Shown here one piece after another: positions 11,390 to 20,966 of a DNA stretch of 64,000 bases (its first letter is position 1; every line of letters starts with the position of its first letter). The DNA is from Paenibacillus sp. FSL R7-0204 (GTDB taxonomy: Bacteria > Bacillota > Bacilli > Paenibacillales > Paenibacillaceae), in assembly GCF_038002225.1 (NCBI RefSeq), contig NZ_JBBOCA010000001.1:6076001-6140000 (forward strand), written 5' to 3'. The notes under the pieces are model-generated. The model was not told where the DNA came from. It did not search any database and saw nothing but the letters and a program-made list of their open reading frames with translations. The translations under genes and the position numbers were made by a program.

Positions 11390-12085
11390 ATGTCAAAAAC
11401 AATATTGGTTGTAGACGATGATGAAGAAATCGTGAAACTCATCACCAAGACGCTAAGGTATGAGCAATTCGCCGTCATTACAGCCAGCTCCGGGCGAGAA
11501 GCCCTATCTGCGGTGGATGATCACCCCATCGATTTCATTGTTCTGGATATCGTCATGCCTGATATGAATGGACTGGATGTCTGTAGAACGATCCGGTCCT
11601 CTTATAATGTTCCCATTCTGTTATTAAGTGCGCGGGATCAGGACATTGATAAAATTGTCGGTCTGGAAATCGGCGCGGATGATTACATGACCAAGCCGTT
11701 CAGTATTCAGGAGCTGGCCTCCCGAATCAAGGCTCATTTCCGCAAGGTGGACAGGCTGCACAAAGAGTGGGGCGAGCTTAGTCCTGCCAAAGACAAGGCG
11801 GATGCTCCACTCATTTTGAATGACAAAACGTATGAAGCCTTCCTCTACAGCCGGAAGCTCGACTTATCCGCGAAGGAATTCCAAATTCTGTCTGTCCTGA
11901 TGCGTCACCCCAACCAGGTACTGAGCCGGGAGCAGATCTATGAGAACGTCTGGGGAGACGAATACGGCGAGATCAATACCGTAACCGTTCATATCAAGAA
12001 TATCCGCAAGAAGCTGGGTCCTGAGCAACACTTCATCAAAACTATTTGGGGCATAGGCTACAAATACACAGAAAGAGAGCAATAA
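11390..12085 (+). CDS. OmpR/PhoB-family response regulator
   Basis: A 231-residue two-component regulator. The receiver domain (residues 1-120) has the acidic pocket Asp9-Asp10-Asp11, the phosphoacceptor Asp53 in IVLDIVMPD and the conserved Lys in MTKPFS. The C-terminal winged-helix domain (about 135-230) carries SREQIYENVWGDE and TVTVHIKNIRKKLG. The ATG follows GGGAGG. It is followed after 1 bp by its sensor kinase, then by an ABC exporter, so it probably controls that exporter in response to a cell-envelope signal. Confidence 0.92.
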   Translation: MSKTILVVDDDEEIVKLITKTLRYEQFAVITASSGREALSAVDDHPIDFIVLDIVMPDMNGLDVCRTIRSSYNVPILLLSARDQDIDKIVGLEIGADDYMTKPFSIQELASRIKAHFRKVDRLHKEWGELSPAKDKADAPLILNDKTYEAFLYSRKLDLSAKEFQILSVLMRHPNQVLSREQIYENVWGDEYGEINTVTVHIKNIRKKLGPEQHFIKTIWGIGYKYTEREQ

Positions 12086-12086
12086 G

Positions 12087-13130
12087 ATGAAACTGAAAAT
12101 CAAGCTTCCCCTGTTATTCCTGCTGATGCTGCTGGTTCTGATGTTCTCGATTGGTTTGTATTTAAAGTTTATCTTTGCCGTATATTCCCCAATACGCACC
12201 ACTTTGCTGGACTCACCATATGTAGTATTACTGCTGCCCATCTTCGTCATCGCCGGCTGCATATTTTCCATTCTGATCATCTATATTCACTTCCGCATTG
12301 AGCAGCCCATCCGGCGTCTGAATGCCCGGCTGGAGGAAGTCAATGTGGTCCATCCCTTGCCTCCGCTGGCTTTGAAGCGTAAGGATGAGATTGGAGAGCT
12401 CTATAAGCATTTCAATAAAATGGAGCATCGGCTTCAGCTCGCCCACAGAGAACAGACCGATATGATTGCAGCCATCGCCCACGATTTGAAGACACCCCTG
12501 ACCTCGATTAACGGCTTCACTGAACTGCTGGCTACACACCAGGACTTACCCGAAGCTGAAAAGCAGGAATATTATGAGCTGATTCAGCGGAAGTCAGCCT
12601 ATATGGTTGAGCTTCTCAATGATTTCTCCAGCTTCACCAAAGAAAAATCGGAGCTCGAATCTATGTCTGCTAAGCCTGTAAAGGCGACAGAATTGTTTGA
12701 AGAGATTGCTTTTGAATATGAATATGAGCTGGCGGGACTTGATATTGAACTGACTTGCCGCCATTCCTTCACGGACAGTATATGGCTGACGGTCAATGAA
12801 CCGATGCTACGCCGGGTGTTCGGCAACCTCTTCAGTAATGCTGTAAGATACGGCGGGAAGCCTGAGCTGAAGGTGTACATGACCGGATATCTGCGGGAGC
12901 ATCATGCCTATTTTCAGATTGAGGATAATGGCATTGGTGTGCCGGAAAAGGATATGTCTTCGCTGTTCCTCAAATTCTTCACGGTGGACCCGTCGCGGCA
13001 GATCCGTAAGGGCGGACTTGGGCTGGGACTGGCAAGCTGTAAATCTATTATTGAGCACCATGGAGGCGAGATTGTGGCCTTCTCCTCCGAATATGGCGGT
13101 CTCGGAATCAGATTCAGCCTGCCTTTATAG
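12087..13130 (+). CDS. Sensor histidine kinase with two TM helices and very short external loop
   Basis: A 347-residue membrane kinase paired with the preceding regulator. Two hydrophobic helices, at about residues 8-30 and 44-67, are joined by only a dozen external residues, the layout of intramembrane-sensing kinases that detect antimicrobial peptides through a partner ABC transporter. A HAMP-like linker follows (about 68-120), then the HisKA box AIAHDLKTPLTS with the phosphorylated His near 133, and the ATPase boxes N (NLFSNAVRYGG), G1 (EDNGIGVP) and G2 (GGLGLGLA). The signal is unknown; resistance to a cell-wall-active peptide is the likeliest reading because of the downstream exporter. 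Confidence 0.9.
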   Translation: MKLKIKLPLLFLLMLLVLMFSIGLYLKFIFAVYSPIRTTLLDSPYVVLLLPIFVIAGCIFSILIIYIHFRIEQPIRRLNARLEEVNVVHPLPPLALKRKDEIGELYKHFNKMEHRLQLAHREQTDMIAAIAHDLKTPLTSINGFTELLATHQDLPEAEKQEYYELIQRKSAYMVELLNDFSSFTKEKSELESMSAKPVKATELFEEIAFEYEYELAGLDIELTCRHSFTDSIWLTVNEPMLRRVFGNLFSNAVRYGGKPELKVYMTGYLREHHAYFQIEDNGIGVPEKDMSSLFLKFFTVDPSRQIRKGGLGLGLASCKSIIEHHGGEIVAFSSEYGGLGIRFSLPL

Positions 13131-13251
13131 TTTTTTATATTCTCTTCAGATTTATTTATTTTTCCTTTAAAGAAGCTTCATGTTTGGATGTGACAATAAG
13201 TTGTAGCAGGATGCAACAATCACTGGAACCAAGCAGGAGGTCGGAGGAAAA

Positions 13252-14202
13252 ATGAGTATTTTATCCAAGAAAAGAATCGGCAGCACGCCCGCCATACACA
13301 TTGACGGAGTGCACAAAAGGTTTGGCGACTATACCGTATTAAACAATCTTTCGCTGGAGGTCACCCGGGGCGAGATCTTCGGATTCCTGGGACTGAACGG
13401 CGCCGGGAAGACAACGACGATTAAGATGCTCCTGGCGATGCTCAAGCCTACTTCCGGCAAGCTCTACATGTTAGGTGAGAAGGTCGATGCCGGAAACTCT
13501 AAATTATGGAGTAACGTCGGATATTTGGAGGAGGCTACCTTTTATCCGGATCTGACTGTAACGGAGAATCTTGACATCGCACGGCGGATGCAAGGAGTCC
13601 CGGACAAGGATGCCGTATCTCAGGTGATCTACAAGCTGGGGCTTACGCCGCACAAAAAGAAAAAAGCAAAACATCTCTCCCTCGGGAACAAGCAGCGCCT
13701 GGGACTGGCCAAAGCAATGATTCACAACCCGGAGATTCTAATCCTGGACGAACCGATCAACGGCCTTGATCCCGCAGGCGTAGCGGAAATACGGAATATG
13801 TTATATAATCTGGCGCACAATTTCGGTATCACGGTATTTATATCCAGCCATCTGTTAGAGGAACTCTCGAAGGTGTCCACACGGATTGGCATTATTCACG
13901 GCGGCCAGTTGGTGAAAGAAGTCGCAATGGACAAGCTAGAGCAGTCCTTAGAAAAAAGCCTGGTCGTGAACGGCCGGAACAAGCCCGCCTTAAAGAAGGT
14001 GCTGGAAGAGCATGGCTATGACTTCGTGGATACGGCGGACGGCTCTATTAAACTAACCAATGAACATGCGGAAGATCATCCTGAACGGCTGGCCGAACTG
14101 CTCGTTACCTGCAATCAGCCGCCAACGTCGCTCCGGGTAGTTACAGAGGACCTGGAAGGCTATTTTCTCCGCACCATCGGGGTTAACAGGGGGATTAAAT
14201 AA
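13252..14202 (+). CDS. ABC-2 exporter ATP-binding protein (BcrA-like)
   Basis: ATPase subunit of an ABC-2-type exporter, 316 residues. Walker A is GLNGAGKTTT near 46-55, the signature is LSLGNKQRLGLAKA, Walker B is ILILDEPINGLDP and the H-loop His lies in FISSHLLEEL. The last ~90 residues form the C-terminal regulatory extension common in BcrA/YtrB-like proteins. A strong GGAGGTCGGAGG region precedes the ATG. Its stop codon TAA shares one base with the ATG of the permease, so the two are translated as a pair. It probably exports or confers resistance to a peptide or lipid-linked substrate. Confidence 0.9.
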   Translation: MSILSKKRIGSTPAIHIDGVHKRFGDYTVLNNLSLEVTRGEIFGFLGLNGAGKTTTIKMLLAMLKPTSGKLYMLGEKVDAGNSKLWSNVGYLEEATFYPDLTVTENLDIARRMQGVPDKDAVSQVIYKLGLTPHKKKKAKHLSLGNKQRLGLAKAMIHNPEILILDEPINGLDPAGVAEIRNMLYNLAHNFGITVFISSHLLEELSKVSTRIGIIHGGQLVKEVAMDKLEQSLEKSLVVNGRNKPALKKVLEEHGYDFVDTADGSIKLTNEHAEDHPERLAELLVTCNQPPTSLRVVTEDLEGYFLRTIGVNRGIK

Positions 14203-14918
14203 TGAATATTCTATCGGTGTTACATTGTGAGCTTCGCAAGATTATCCGCTCGAATGTGTTCTGGATCATGTTTCTGGTTTTAGGCTTCGGGCCCATCATG
14301 ATGGGCGTTGGAAATGTATTATCCAGTGACGCCGGCGGTGTAACCTGGGAAGCGTATTTAAACGGATTGCTGGAGACGCTTGCCCCGCTGGGACTGATCG
14401 GCTACACCTTTGTGGCGGCATGGGTATTCGGACGGGAGTTTTCGGATCGGACCATCAAAGATTTACTGGCCAAGCCCATTTCCCGAGCGAAAATTGTATT
14501 GTCCAAGTTCCTGGTCATTTTAGCATGGTGTTTGTTACTTTCCATCTATATGTTCGCAGTAGGTCTTGCCGTAGGAGCTATCTTGGGTGTTGCAGGCGGG
14601 ACCGCCACTTTCATTTGGAGCTTGTTCCTTAAATTTCTGATTACCTCCCTGCTGTACATTTTGGTGACCGCACCAAGCATTCTTTTGGCTAATGTAACCA
14701 AAGGCTATCTTGCCCCCTTGGGGCTCATCCTGATCATCGTCATTCTATCCAATGTGCTGGCCTCCTTCGGATTTGCACCCTATTTCCCATGGACGATCCC
14801 ATCGGTATTTCAAAGCACCGGTTCGCTGCAGCTGAGCAGTATCATCATTGTTGCCTATACCGGGATTGTCGGAATCGCCGGAACCTTCGCCTGGTGGAGA
14901 TATGCGGAGCAGCCTTAA
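14202..14918 (+). CDS. ABC-2 family permease
   Basis: Membrane partner of the upstream ATPase. The 238-residue protein has six hydrophobic segments (about 18-38, 58-80, 103-128, 135-160, 168-190 and 210-232), as in ABC-2 permeases of the BcrB type. The FGREFSDRTIKDLLAKP stretch after the second helix is the characteristic cytoplasmic coupling motif. Its start overlaps the ATPase stop by one base. It ends 11 bp from the convergent AraC-type gene. Confidence 0.87.
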   Translation: MNILSVLHCELRKIIRSNVFWIMFLVLGFGPIMMGVGNVLSSDAGGVTWEAYLNGLLETLAPLGLIGYTFVAAWVFGREFSDRTIKDLLAKPISRAKIVLSKFLVILAWCLLLSIYMFAVGLAVGAILGVAGGTATFIWSLFLKFLITSLLYILVTAPSILLANVTKGYLAPLGLILIIVILSNVLASFGFAPYFPWTIPSVFQSTGSLQLSSIIIVAYTGIVGIAGTFAWWRYAEQP

Positions 14919-14929
14919 GCGGGAAATGC

Positions 14930-17254
14930 TCACTCCTCATCACCTGCGGCGCTCTTCATCGCCTCCTGTTCCCGGAAGGCCGAAGGGGTCAGCCCGTACT
15001 TTTTCTTGAACAAGGTGGAGAAGTAAGTGATATTGTAGATCCCTACCGCTTCGCTGATCTTAGCCGCCGTGTCATACGTTGAGGCAAGCAGCTCCTTCGC
15101 TTTGTCCAGCCGGGTGTTGTTCAGGTATTCACTGAAGGATTGCCCGGTCGCTCCCTTGAACAGCTTGCCCAGATAGCTGGGTGACAGTCCGGCGATTTTG
15201 GACACCAGATCGAGAGAGATGTTAGGCTCGGCATAATGCTCATGGACATAATTCTGCACTTTTTCAATGAGACTATTATGCTTCTTAGCATTCATCCAGT
15301 GATTCTTGTCTTCAATTAACTTGCAGATGGTGGAGCAATAGCGGCCAAACAGGTTACGGATCTCCGCCAAATCCTCAGCACCTTCAATCTCGGTTACCGC
15401 CTGCAGGTAATCATTGAAATTAGAATCCGGCACATGCTGTAAATAATCAAAAGCTTTTAGTAAAGACAACATGAGCTGAGTGCTGAAGGTAATGATCTGA
15501 TGAACAGAACCGCCGGATAGGGTATCGATAAATTCTTCTATCGCGCTAACAATAGGCTCCGGCTTGCCCTGCTGGACGGCATCAATCAGCTTCTTCTCGC
15601 AGGCTGCGGGATAGCTTAAGACCTTCAACACATGGTGCCGTGTCGCTGCCGCGTCCAGAATCGCTTCCTTCCCATAGATTAAGCGGTATTTCACATACTG
15701 CTGGGCTGATGTATACGAGGACGGAATATTCCCCTTGCCAAAGGAGATATCTCCTACACCTATCGATACAGTGACCTTGAAGTAACGGCTCAGGAAGCTC
15801 TGAACATTACGCAAGGCAGGCACCAGTTCCTCCGGCAGCTGATTTTTCGTGTATTGAAGGATGGTGGAAGCTTCGTTTCCTCCCATAATGAGCACATCAC
15901 ACGGGCCGATATGCTCCAGCAGCTCTTTGGCGATATTCCCAAGTGCGAAGCGCAGCAAAGACTGCTGTTTCCCCTCTACCCTCTCCCCTGCAGGCTCAAG
16001 CTCATTAATCTTGAATACCAGCACGCCGAAGAATGGTCCCGCAACCTCCTCGCCGATCTCCTTAATCATTTCGCTTGAGACAGAGTCCTCCAGGGAATGA
16101 CCACGCAGCAAAGCATGAAGATAATGCTCACGAACCGTCCGGGAAGAATGGCTGATGACGAACTGCATCGATTTCTCACGTTCATGATAGGATTGGAAGA
16201 CCTCAGTCACCATCTTGTATTCATCAATCAGTGCCAAGCCGGTTGCGGGTTTGGCCGGGGCAGGCATAACTTTTTCCAGCAGCGCCGATAAGGGTTTATT
16301 CATGTTCGAGGTCAACAGGATAGAACTCAACAGAGCTGCGAGTACAATTCCGGCTGTAACCAGCAGCGTAATCCCCCGGAGCTGGTCAATGTCAGTGATG
16401 AGCTCAGAATACGGTGAAACGCTTACAAAATACCAGTCCAGTTCCTCTGATTTCACATAAGTGACCAGATTCTTTTGGTTTGCGATGGTTGTGGTGAAGC
16501 TGTTCTCCGGTTGGTTCTCGATTAATAGGGTCCGCACATACTCTTCCCCGGATAAATCATCCAGGAACAGATTGGAATCGGTATGAGATAATACTTTACC
16601 TTCATTATTGATCACGAAGACATTATTGGCAGCGTCCGCTTTGCCGATCTTGCGGATCGTCGTCAGAATCGACTGCTCCTCCACATTGATATAGATCAGC
16701 GGACTGCCTGCGGTCTGGTATGCGAAATTCGGGTACAGCAAAAAGGTCAGGAACTGTAAGGGTCTGCCGTTGTTGCGGCTGGCAACCTTTAGGCTGCGCG
16801 GATTGAACTCCATATACTGCTTCGCGCTGAGCGAGGTAAGCGATACGTCGAACGGAAGTCCGGCTGTATCGACTGTCGTTCCTGTAGAAGGCCGGTGGAT
16901 TCCGATACTGTGGATATAAGGGTTCAAATTGGCAATTTGTTCGATCTGCTGAAAAATATGATAATTGCTTACCTTGTTCTCCACCGTCTCATCCAGAAAC
17001 GAAAGGATCTCCGGTTGAGTCAGCAGTGTATTTCCAATCGTCATGACCTGATTATAGACTACATCCGAAGCGTACGTGATCTGGGATAACATCGCCCGGG
17101 AATTGCGTTCGATTTCCTTAATGGCGCTTCTGGAGAACAGGGAGAAGAGTACACTGGACAGCAGGCTTACGGTTAGAAGCACGAGAAGGAAATATGAAAT
17201 TGTGAGTTTTTGAAAGGCCTTGTATCGAACAAGCCGGTTGATGGTTGCCCGCAT
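14930..17254 (-). CDS. Membrane-bound AraC-type regulator of the oligosaccharide operon
   Basis: A 774-residue transmembrane transcription regulator. I chose the ATG at 17254 because GGGAGGAA lies just upstream; the longer frame to 17524 would overlap the divergent permease gene. A first helix (about residues 18-40) is followed by an external sensor domain of ~260 residues of Cache-like type, a second helix near 300-322, a cytoplasmic linker and a central domain. The C-terminal ~100 residues carry the double helix-turn-helix (SLDLVSKIAGLSPSYLGKLF and AAKISEAVGIYNITYFSTLF). Proteins with this architecture in Paenibacillus sit next to LplB/YtcP-type importers and respond to extracellular glycans. 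Here it is divergent from exactly such an operon. Confidence 0.87.
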   Translation of the reverse strand: MRATINRLVRYKAFQKLTISYFLLVLLTVSLLSSVLFSLFSRSAIKEIERNSRAMLSQITYASDVVYNQVMTIGNTLLTQPEILSFLDETVENKVSNYHIFQQIEQIANLNPYIHSIGIHRPSTGTTVDTAGLPFDVSLTSLSAKQYMEFNPRSLKVASRNNGRPLQFLTFLLYPNFAYQTAGSPLIYINVEEQSILTTIRKIGKADAANNVFVINNEGKVLSHTDSNLFLDDLSGEEYVRTLLIENQPENSFTTTIANQKNLVTYVKSEELDWYFVSVSPYSELITDIDQLRGITLLVTAGIVLAALLSSILLTSNMNKPLSALLEKVMPAPAKPATGLALIDEYKMVTEVFQSYHEREKSMQFVISHSSRTVREHYLHALLRGHSLEDSVSSEMIKEIGEEVAGPFFGVLVFKINELEPAGERVEGKQQSLLRFALGNIAKELLEHIGPCDVLIMGGNEASTILQYTKNQLPEELVPALRNVQSFLSRYFKVTVSIGVGDISFGKGNIPSSYTSAQQYVKYRLIYGKEAILDAAATRHHVLKVLSYPAACEKKLIDAVQQGKPEPIVSAIEEFIDTLSGGSVHQIITFSTQLMLSLLKAFDYLQHVPDSNFNDYLQAVTEIEGAEDLAEIRNLFGRYCSTICKLIEDKNHWMNAKKHNSLIEKVQNYVHEHYAEPNISLDLVSKIAGLSPSYLGKLFKGATGQSFSEYLNNTRLDKAKELLASTYDTAAKISEAVGIYNITYFSTLFKKKYGLTPSAFREQEAMKSAAGDEE

Positions 17255-17375
17255 GTTGTATTCCTCCCCAAGCTGCACGTTATCATTTCTAAATATAGTA
17301 CATTCTTGACTGAAAAGGTACCGGATCAGGCGAAAATGAAAGCCATTCCGTTTTTTTGAAAGCCTTATGAGCGAA

Positions 17376-17403
17376 TTCGAAAGCGTTTGCCGGGTTTTAA
17401 AAT
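17376..17403 (+). promoter_or_regulatory. Promoter of the oligosaccharide operon overlapped by a CcpA cre-like site
   Basis: TTCGAA (17376-17381) and TAAAAT (17398-17403) with a 16-bp spacer point toward the permease genes. Positions 17378-17391 read CGAAAGCGTTTGCC, which matches the cre consensus TGWAARCGYTWNCW except at the first and last base. A cre inside the promoter core would give carbon-catabolite repression, as expected for a sugar-uptake operon. Confidence 0.5.
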
Positions 17404-17480
17404 AGACTCTTACTGCGGCTATAGCTAAGCTGAAATCAAGGCAACAGTCATCTATAACAAACCAATAGGGGGAACAGGAA

Positions 17481-18416
17481 TTGAAGAAAAAACGGCGTCC
17501 AGGGCTCAGCATACTGTCAGACATCCGCAGGAATGGTACGTCCTATTTGTTGGCTTTGCCGGCCATGGCATACACGTTTATTTTCGGCTATCTGACCTAT
17601 CCTTATATGGTTATTGCTTTCCAGCGCTTCAATTATACAAAGGGAATCTTCCATAGTGAATGGGTGGGCTTCAAAAACTTTGAATTTTTCTTCCGTTCTA
17701 ATAAAGCGCTTACAGTCACCTTTAATACCATTTACCTCAATTTACTGTTTATTATTTTCGGCACGCTGATGGCGCTGGCCATTTCACTGGTACTGAATGA
17801 GCTGCGCAAGAAGCTGTTTGTGAAGATCAGCCAGTCGCTGATGTTATTCCCGAACTTCATCTCATGGATCGTCATCAGCTATGTGCTGTATGCACTGTTC
17901 TCCATGGATATGGGCGTGATGAACAGAATCCTGAACCAATTCGGAATGGCCTCCGTGAACTGGTATACCGAAGCCCAGTCCTGGCCGGCGATTCTAACCA
18001 TCATGCATGTCTGGAAGGGCGCCGGTATGAGCGCTATCATCTACCTGGCGACCATTACCGGCATCGATGAAACGTTGTATGAAGCAGCAGAAATTGACGG
18101 GGCGAACCGCCTGCAAATGTGCTTCCGGATCACGCTTCCGCTAATGATGCCAACAGTTATAATTCTGACCATGCTCTCTGTCGGCAAAATTATGTACGGC
18201 GATTTCGGGATGATCTACGCGCTCATCGGGGACAACGGCACCCTGTATTCGACTACGGATATTATTGATACTTACGTATTCCGTTCCTTACGCCAGATCG
18301 GCGACCCTTCCGAAGCCATGGCCGTAGGACTGTTCCAGTCCGTTATCGGATTTATCCTTGTCTTTGGTACCAATGCCATTACCCGCAAGTACTTCAAAGA
18401 TGGTGCATTATATTAA
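17481..18416 (+). CDS. Oligosaccharide ABC importer permease 1 (LplB-like)
   Basis: First inner-membrane subunit of a binding-protein-dependent carbohydrate importer, 311 residues, with six transmembrane segments. The conserved EAA loop that contacts the ATPase reads YEAAEIDGANRLQMCFRITL near residue 196-215. The start is TTG at 17481, placed after GGGGGAACAGGAA. It is followed at 24 bp by permease 2 and then the lipoprotein. As is usual for this family, no ATPase gene is in the operon, so a shared MsmX-type ATPase encoded elsewhere is expected. Confidence 0.9.
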   Translation: MKKKRRPGLSILSDIRRNGTSYLLALPAMAYTFIFGYLTYPYMVIAFQRFNYTKGIFHSEWVGFKNFEFFFRSNKALTVTFNTIYLNLLFIIFGTLMALAISLVLNELRKKLFVKISQSLMLFPNFISWIVISYVLYALFSMDMGVMNRILNQFGMASVNWYTEAQSWPAILTIMHVWKGAGMSAIIYLATITGIDETLYEAAEIDGANRLQMCFRITLPLMMPTVIILTMLSVGKIMYGDFGMIYALIGDNGTLYSTTDIIDTYVFRSLRQIGDPSEAMAVGLFQSVIGFILVFGTNAITRKYFKDGALY

Positions 18417-18440
18417 ATCCAGAAAGGAGGAGGAGTATCA

Positions 18441-19313
18441 ATGAAAAGAACTTCAATCAGCAGAACGGTCATGTACACGCTGACTGCGGTCTATTCAGCA
18501 CTGTGTCTCCTTCCGATGCTGCTTGTACTGATGATCTCCATCACGGATGAGGATGCCATTCTTAAGAACGGCTACAGCCTGTTTCCGGAGAAATTCTCCC
18601 TGTATGCCTATAAGCTGATCTTCACTAGCGGCTCCCAGGTCATTCAGAGCTATGGCATTTCGATCTTTGTCACTCTCGCCGGTACCACGCTGGCCTTGCT
18701 GATTACTTCTATGGCGGGCTATACCCTGGCGAACAAAAATGTGAGGCACCGCAATCTGCTGGCCCTGTACTTCTTCATCACCATGATTTTCTCAGCCGGC
18801 ATTGTGCCCTGGTATCTGATGAACCGCGCACTCGGATTAACAAATAATATTCTTGCTCTGATTATTCCGTCGCTCCTGTTCAGCCCGTTCAACCTCTTCC
18901 TGGTGCGCAATTTCATGAACGGCATTCCTGACTCGCTGCGGGAATCCGCCACCATAGACGGGGCCAGTGATATTGTCATTGCCTTCAAAATTTATCTTCC
19001 GTTATGTAAACCGGTACTGGCGACGATCGCCCTCTTCTATGGACTGGATTATTGGAACAACTGGTGGAATGCGATCATGCTGATTGACACGAAAGATTTA
19101 TACCCGCTGCAATTTATGCTTCTGCAGATGCAATCGGAGATCAGTATGCTGAACGATATGGCCATGCTGGCCGGTACAAGCGACGTTACGCTTCCTTCGG
19201 AGTCGGTCAAGATGGCAACAGCTATCGTAACTATCGGGCCGATCATTTTCCTGTATCCTTACTTACAGAAGTACTTCGTGAAAGGGCTCGTGATCGGTTC
19301 GGTGAAAGGCTGA
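18441..19313 (+). CDS. Oligosaccharide ABC importer permease 2 (YtcP/LplC-like)
   Basis: Second permease subunit, 290 residues, six predicted helices. The EAA loop is LRESATIDGASDIVIAFKIY near residue 170-190. GAAAGGAGGAGG immediately upstream gives a very strong ribosome binding site for the ATG at 18441. It forms a heterodimer with the preceding permease. The order permease 1, permease 2, binding lipoprotein, glycosidases is standard for Paenibacillus glycan-uptake operons. Confidence 0.9.
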   Translation: MKRTSISRTVMYTLTAVYSALCLLPMLLVLMISITDEDAILKNGYSLFPEKFSLYAYKLIFTSGSQVIQSYGISIFVTLAGTTLALLITSMAGYTLANKNVRHRNLLALYFFITMIFSAGIVPWYLMNRALGLTNNILALIIPSLLFSPFNLFLVRNFMNGIPDSLRESATIDGASDIVIAFKIYLPLCKPVLATIALFYGLDYWNNWWNAIMLIDTKDLYPLQFMLLQMQSEISMLNDMAMLAGTSDVTLPSESVKMATAIVTIGPIIFLYPYLQKYFVKGLVIGSVKG

Positions 19314-19371
19314 TGTCATCCCTTAGGGGTTAACATATAGAAGACAACATAAGAGGAGGTCCGTATTATTC

Positions 19372-20934
19372 ATGAGAAAATCCTATGCAACCCTGTTAGC
19401 TGTGGTGCTTGCCCTGTCCACCCTAGTTGGATGCGGCAAGGCCGATAATGCCAGCCCTGGCGCAAATGGAGAAAGCAATGCTTCATCCCCGAATTCAGAG
19501 AATGCCAATGCCTCTGAGGTCGTCAAGATCAAATACGTGGTTCCCGGCACCGAGCCCAAAGACTACCAGAAGGTGTTCGAGAAGGTCAATGAGAAGCTGG
19601 CTGCAGATGGTGTCGGCGTTGCCGTGGAGAAAACCTTCATCCCCTGGGATGCTTGGGACCAGAAGCTGAACCTGATGCTGTCCACCGGTGAAGAGTTCGA
19701 TCTGTTTCATGTCATGCAGGACCGCACTCCTTTTTCCAATTACTATACCCGGGGTGCACTGGCAGATATCTCGGAAGAGATTGAGAAGTACGGAGCTAAC
19801 CTGAAAAAGAATATTCCGGAGGATATCTTTAGCGGCGCCACCATCGGCGGGAAATATTATATCGTCCCCTCCTACTGGGTTGAAATGGCCAGCGAAGGCC
19901 AGTTCAATATCCGCCGCGACATTCTCCGCGAGAACAATTTGCAGGAGCCCACAACTCCGGCTGAGCTGATCAGCGCCTGGGAGACGGTGATGAAGAACTG
20001 GAAGGGAAAGAACAAGCCTTACTTAGGCACCCGGGCCGATTTTGACCCGATCAATCTGCATACCTCCATCCTGCACCGGACCTATGACACCTTCCCGTTC
20101 ACGGTGAAGGATAAGTTCTTCTATGTCAACCAGAACGGAGAGGTCAAATCCTGGATTGAGACTGATGAATTCAAGAAGGATGCCGCCTTCATGCACGAGC
20201 TGTACACCAAGGGAATTACGAATCCTGACATCCTGGTCATGAAGCAGGAGCAGGTAGATGCCCAGCTCGACAGCGGGGAGTGGTTCGTACGCCTGGGAAC
20301 CGGCGGAAGCTTGAACGGACTCCAGAAATATAACCCGGATGCTACAGTGGACGATATCGGCGTCGTATGGTTTAACCCGGAGAAAGAGTATCTGCGCCCC
20401 CTCTCCTTCAAGAACGGAAATGCCGTGCCGGCGAACAGTAAACATCCCGAGGCTGCCGTTAAATTTATGGATTGGATGCTGGCCAGCCAGGATAACTACG
20501 ATCTGGTTCAATATGGCATCGAGGGTGAGCACTACACCAAAGATGGCGACAAAGGCTTAAAGCCGATCAAAGACCCGAACAACAATAATAATCCGCGGTA
20601 CAGAGGCTCTGATTCGCAGAACGGGAATGTGAACTTTATGCGCTTCGACCCGGAGAGCAGTATTCCTGAGAATAACAAAGTCTTATTCGAGCCAAATCCT
20701 AATGCGGTCAACAGTATTGCAGCTAACTTTATTTTTGACCCGACGAATGTAAGAACCGAATATACCAATATTCTCTCGGAAGCTTCAGCCAGCATCACTC
20801 CAATCTATATGGGTGTACTGGACTACGACAAGGCATTCCCGGAAGCTCTGGATAAAATGAAGAAAGCAGGTCTGGACAAGGTCGTTGCGGAATACCAAAA
20901 GCAGTTCAAGGAATATCAAGCTTCTCTTCAATAA
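19372..20934 (+). CDS. Extracellular solute-binding lipoprotein of the importer
   Basis: A 520-residue substrate-binding protein anchored to the outer face of the membrane. The signal peptide (residues 1-20) ends in the lipobox LVGC, with Cys21 as the lipidation site, followed by a flexible Asn/Ser/Gly-rich linker to about residue 45. The remainder has the LplA-like family-1 binding-protein fold. A GAGGAGG ribosome binding site precedes the ATG. The ligand is probably a mannoside or manno-oligosaccharide, inferred only from the GH130 enzyme downstream. Confidence 0.9.
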   Translation: MRKSYATLLAVVLALSTLVGCGKADNASPGANGESNASSPNSENANASEVVKIKYVVPGTEPKDYQKVFEKVNEKLAADGVGVAVEKTFIPWDAWDQKLNLMLSTGEEFDLFHVMQDRTPFSNYYTRGALADISEEIEKYGANLKKNIPEDIFSGATIGGKYYIVPSYWVEMASEGQFNIRRDILRENNLQEPTTPAELISAWETVMKNWKGKNKPYLGTRADFDPINLHTSILHRTYDTFPFTVKDKFFYVNQNGEVKSWIETDEFKKDAAFMHELYTKGITNPDILVMKQEQVDAQLDSGEWFVRLGTGGSLNGLQKYNPDATVDDIGVVWFNPEKEYLRPLSFKNGNAVPANSKHPEAAVKFMDWMLASQDNYDLVQYGIEGEHYTKDGDKGLKPIKDPNNNNNPRYRGSDSQNGNVNFMRFDPESSIPENNKVLFEPNPNAVNSIAANFIFDPTNVRTEYTNILSEASASITPIYMGVLDYDKAFPEALDKMKKAGLDKVVAEYQKQFKEYQASLQ

Positions 20935-20966
20935 AAGAGCTGCTAGAATAAAGGAGTGGGAAAATT

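Noticed and set aside
17255..17524. N-terminal extension of the membrane AraC-type regulator to 17524
   Set aside because: It would overlap the divergent permease gene and its promoter; a strong GGGAGGAA precedes the internal ATG at 17254, which also gives a normal first membrane helix.
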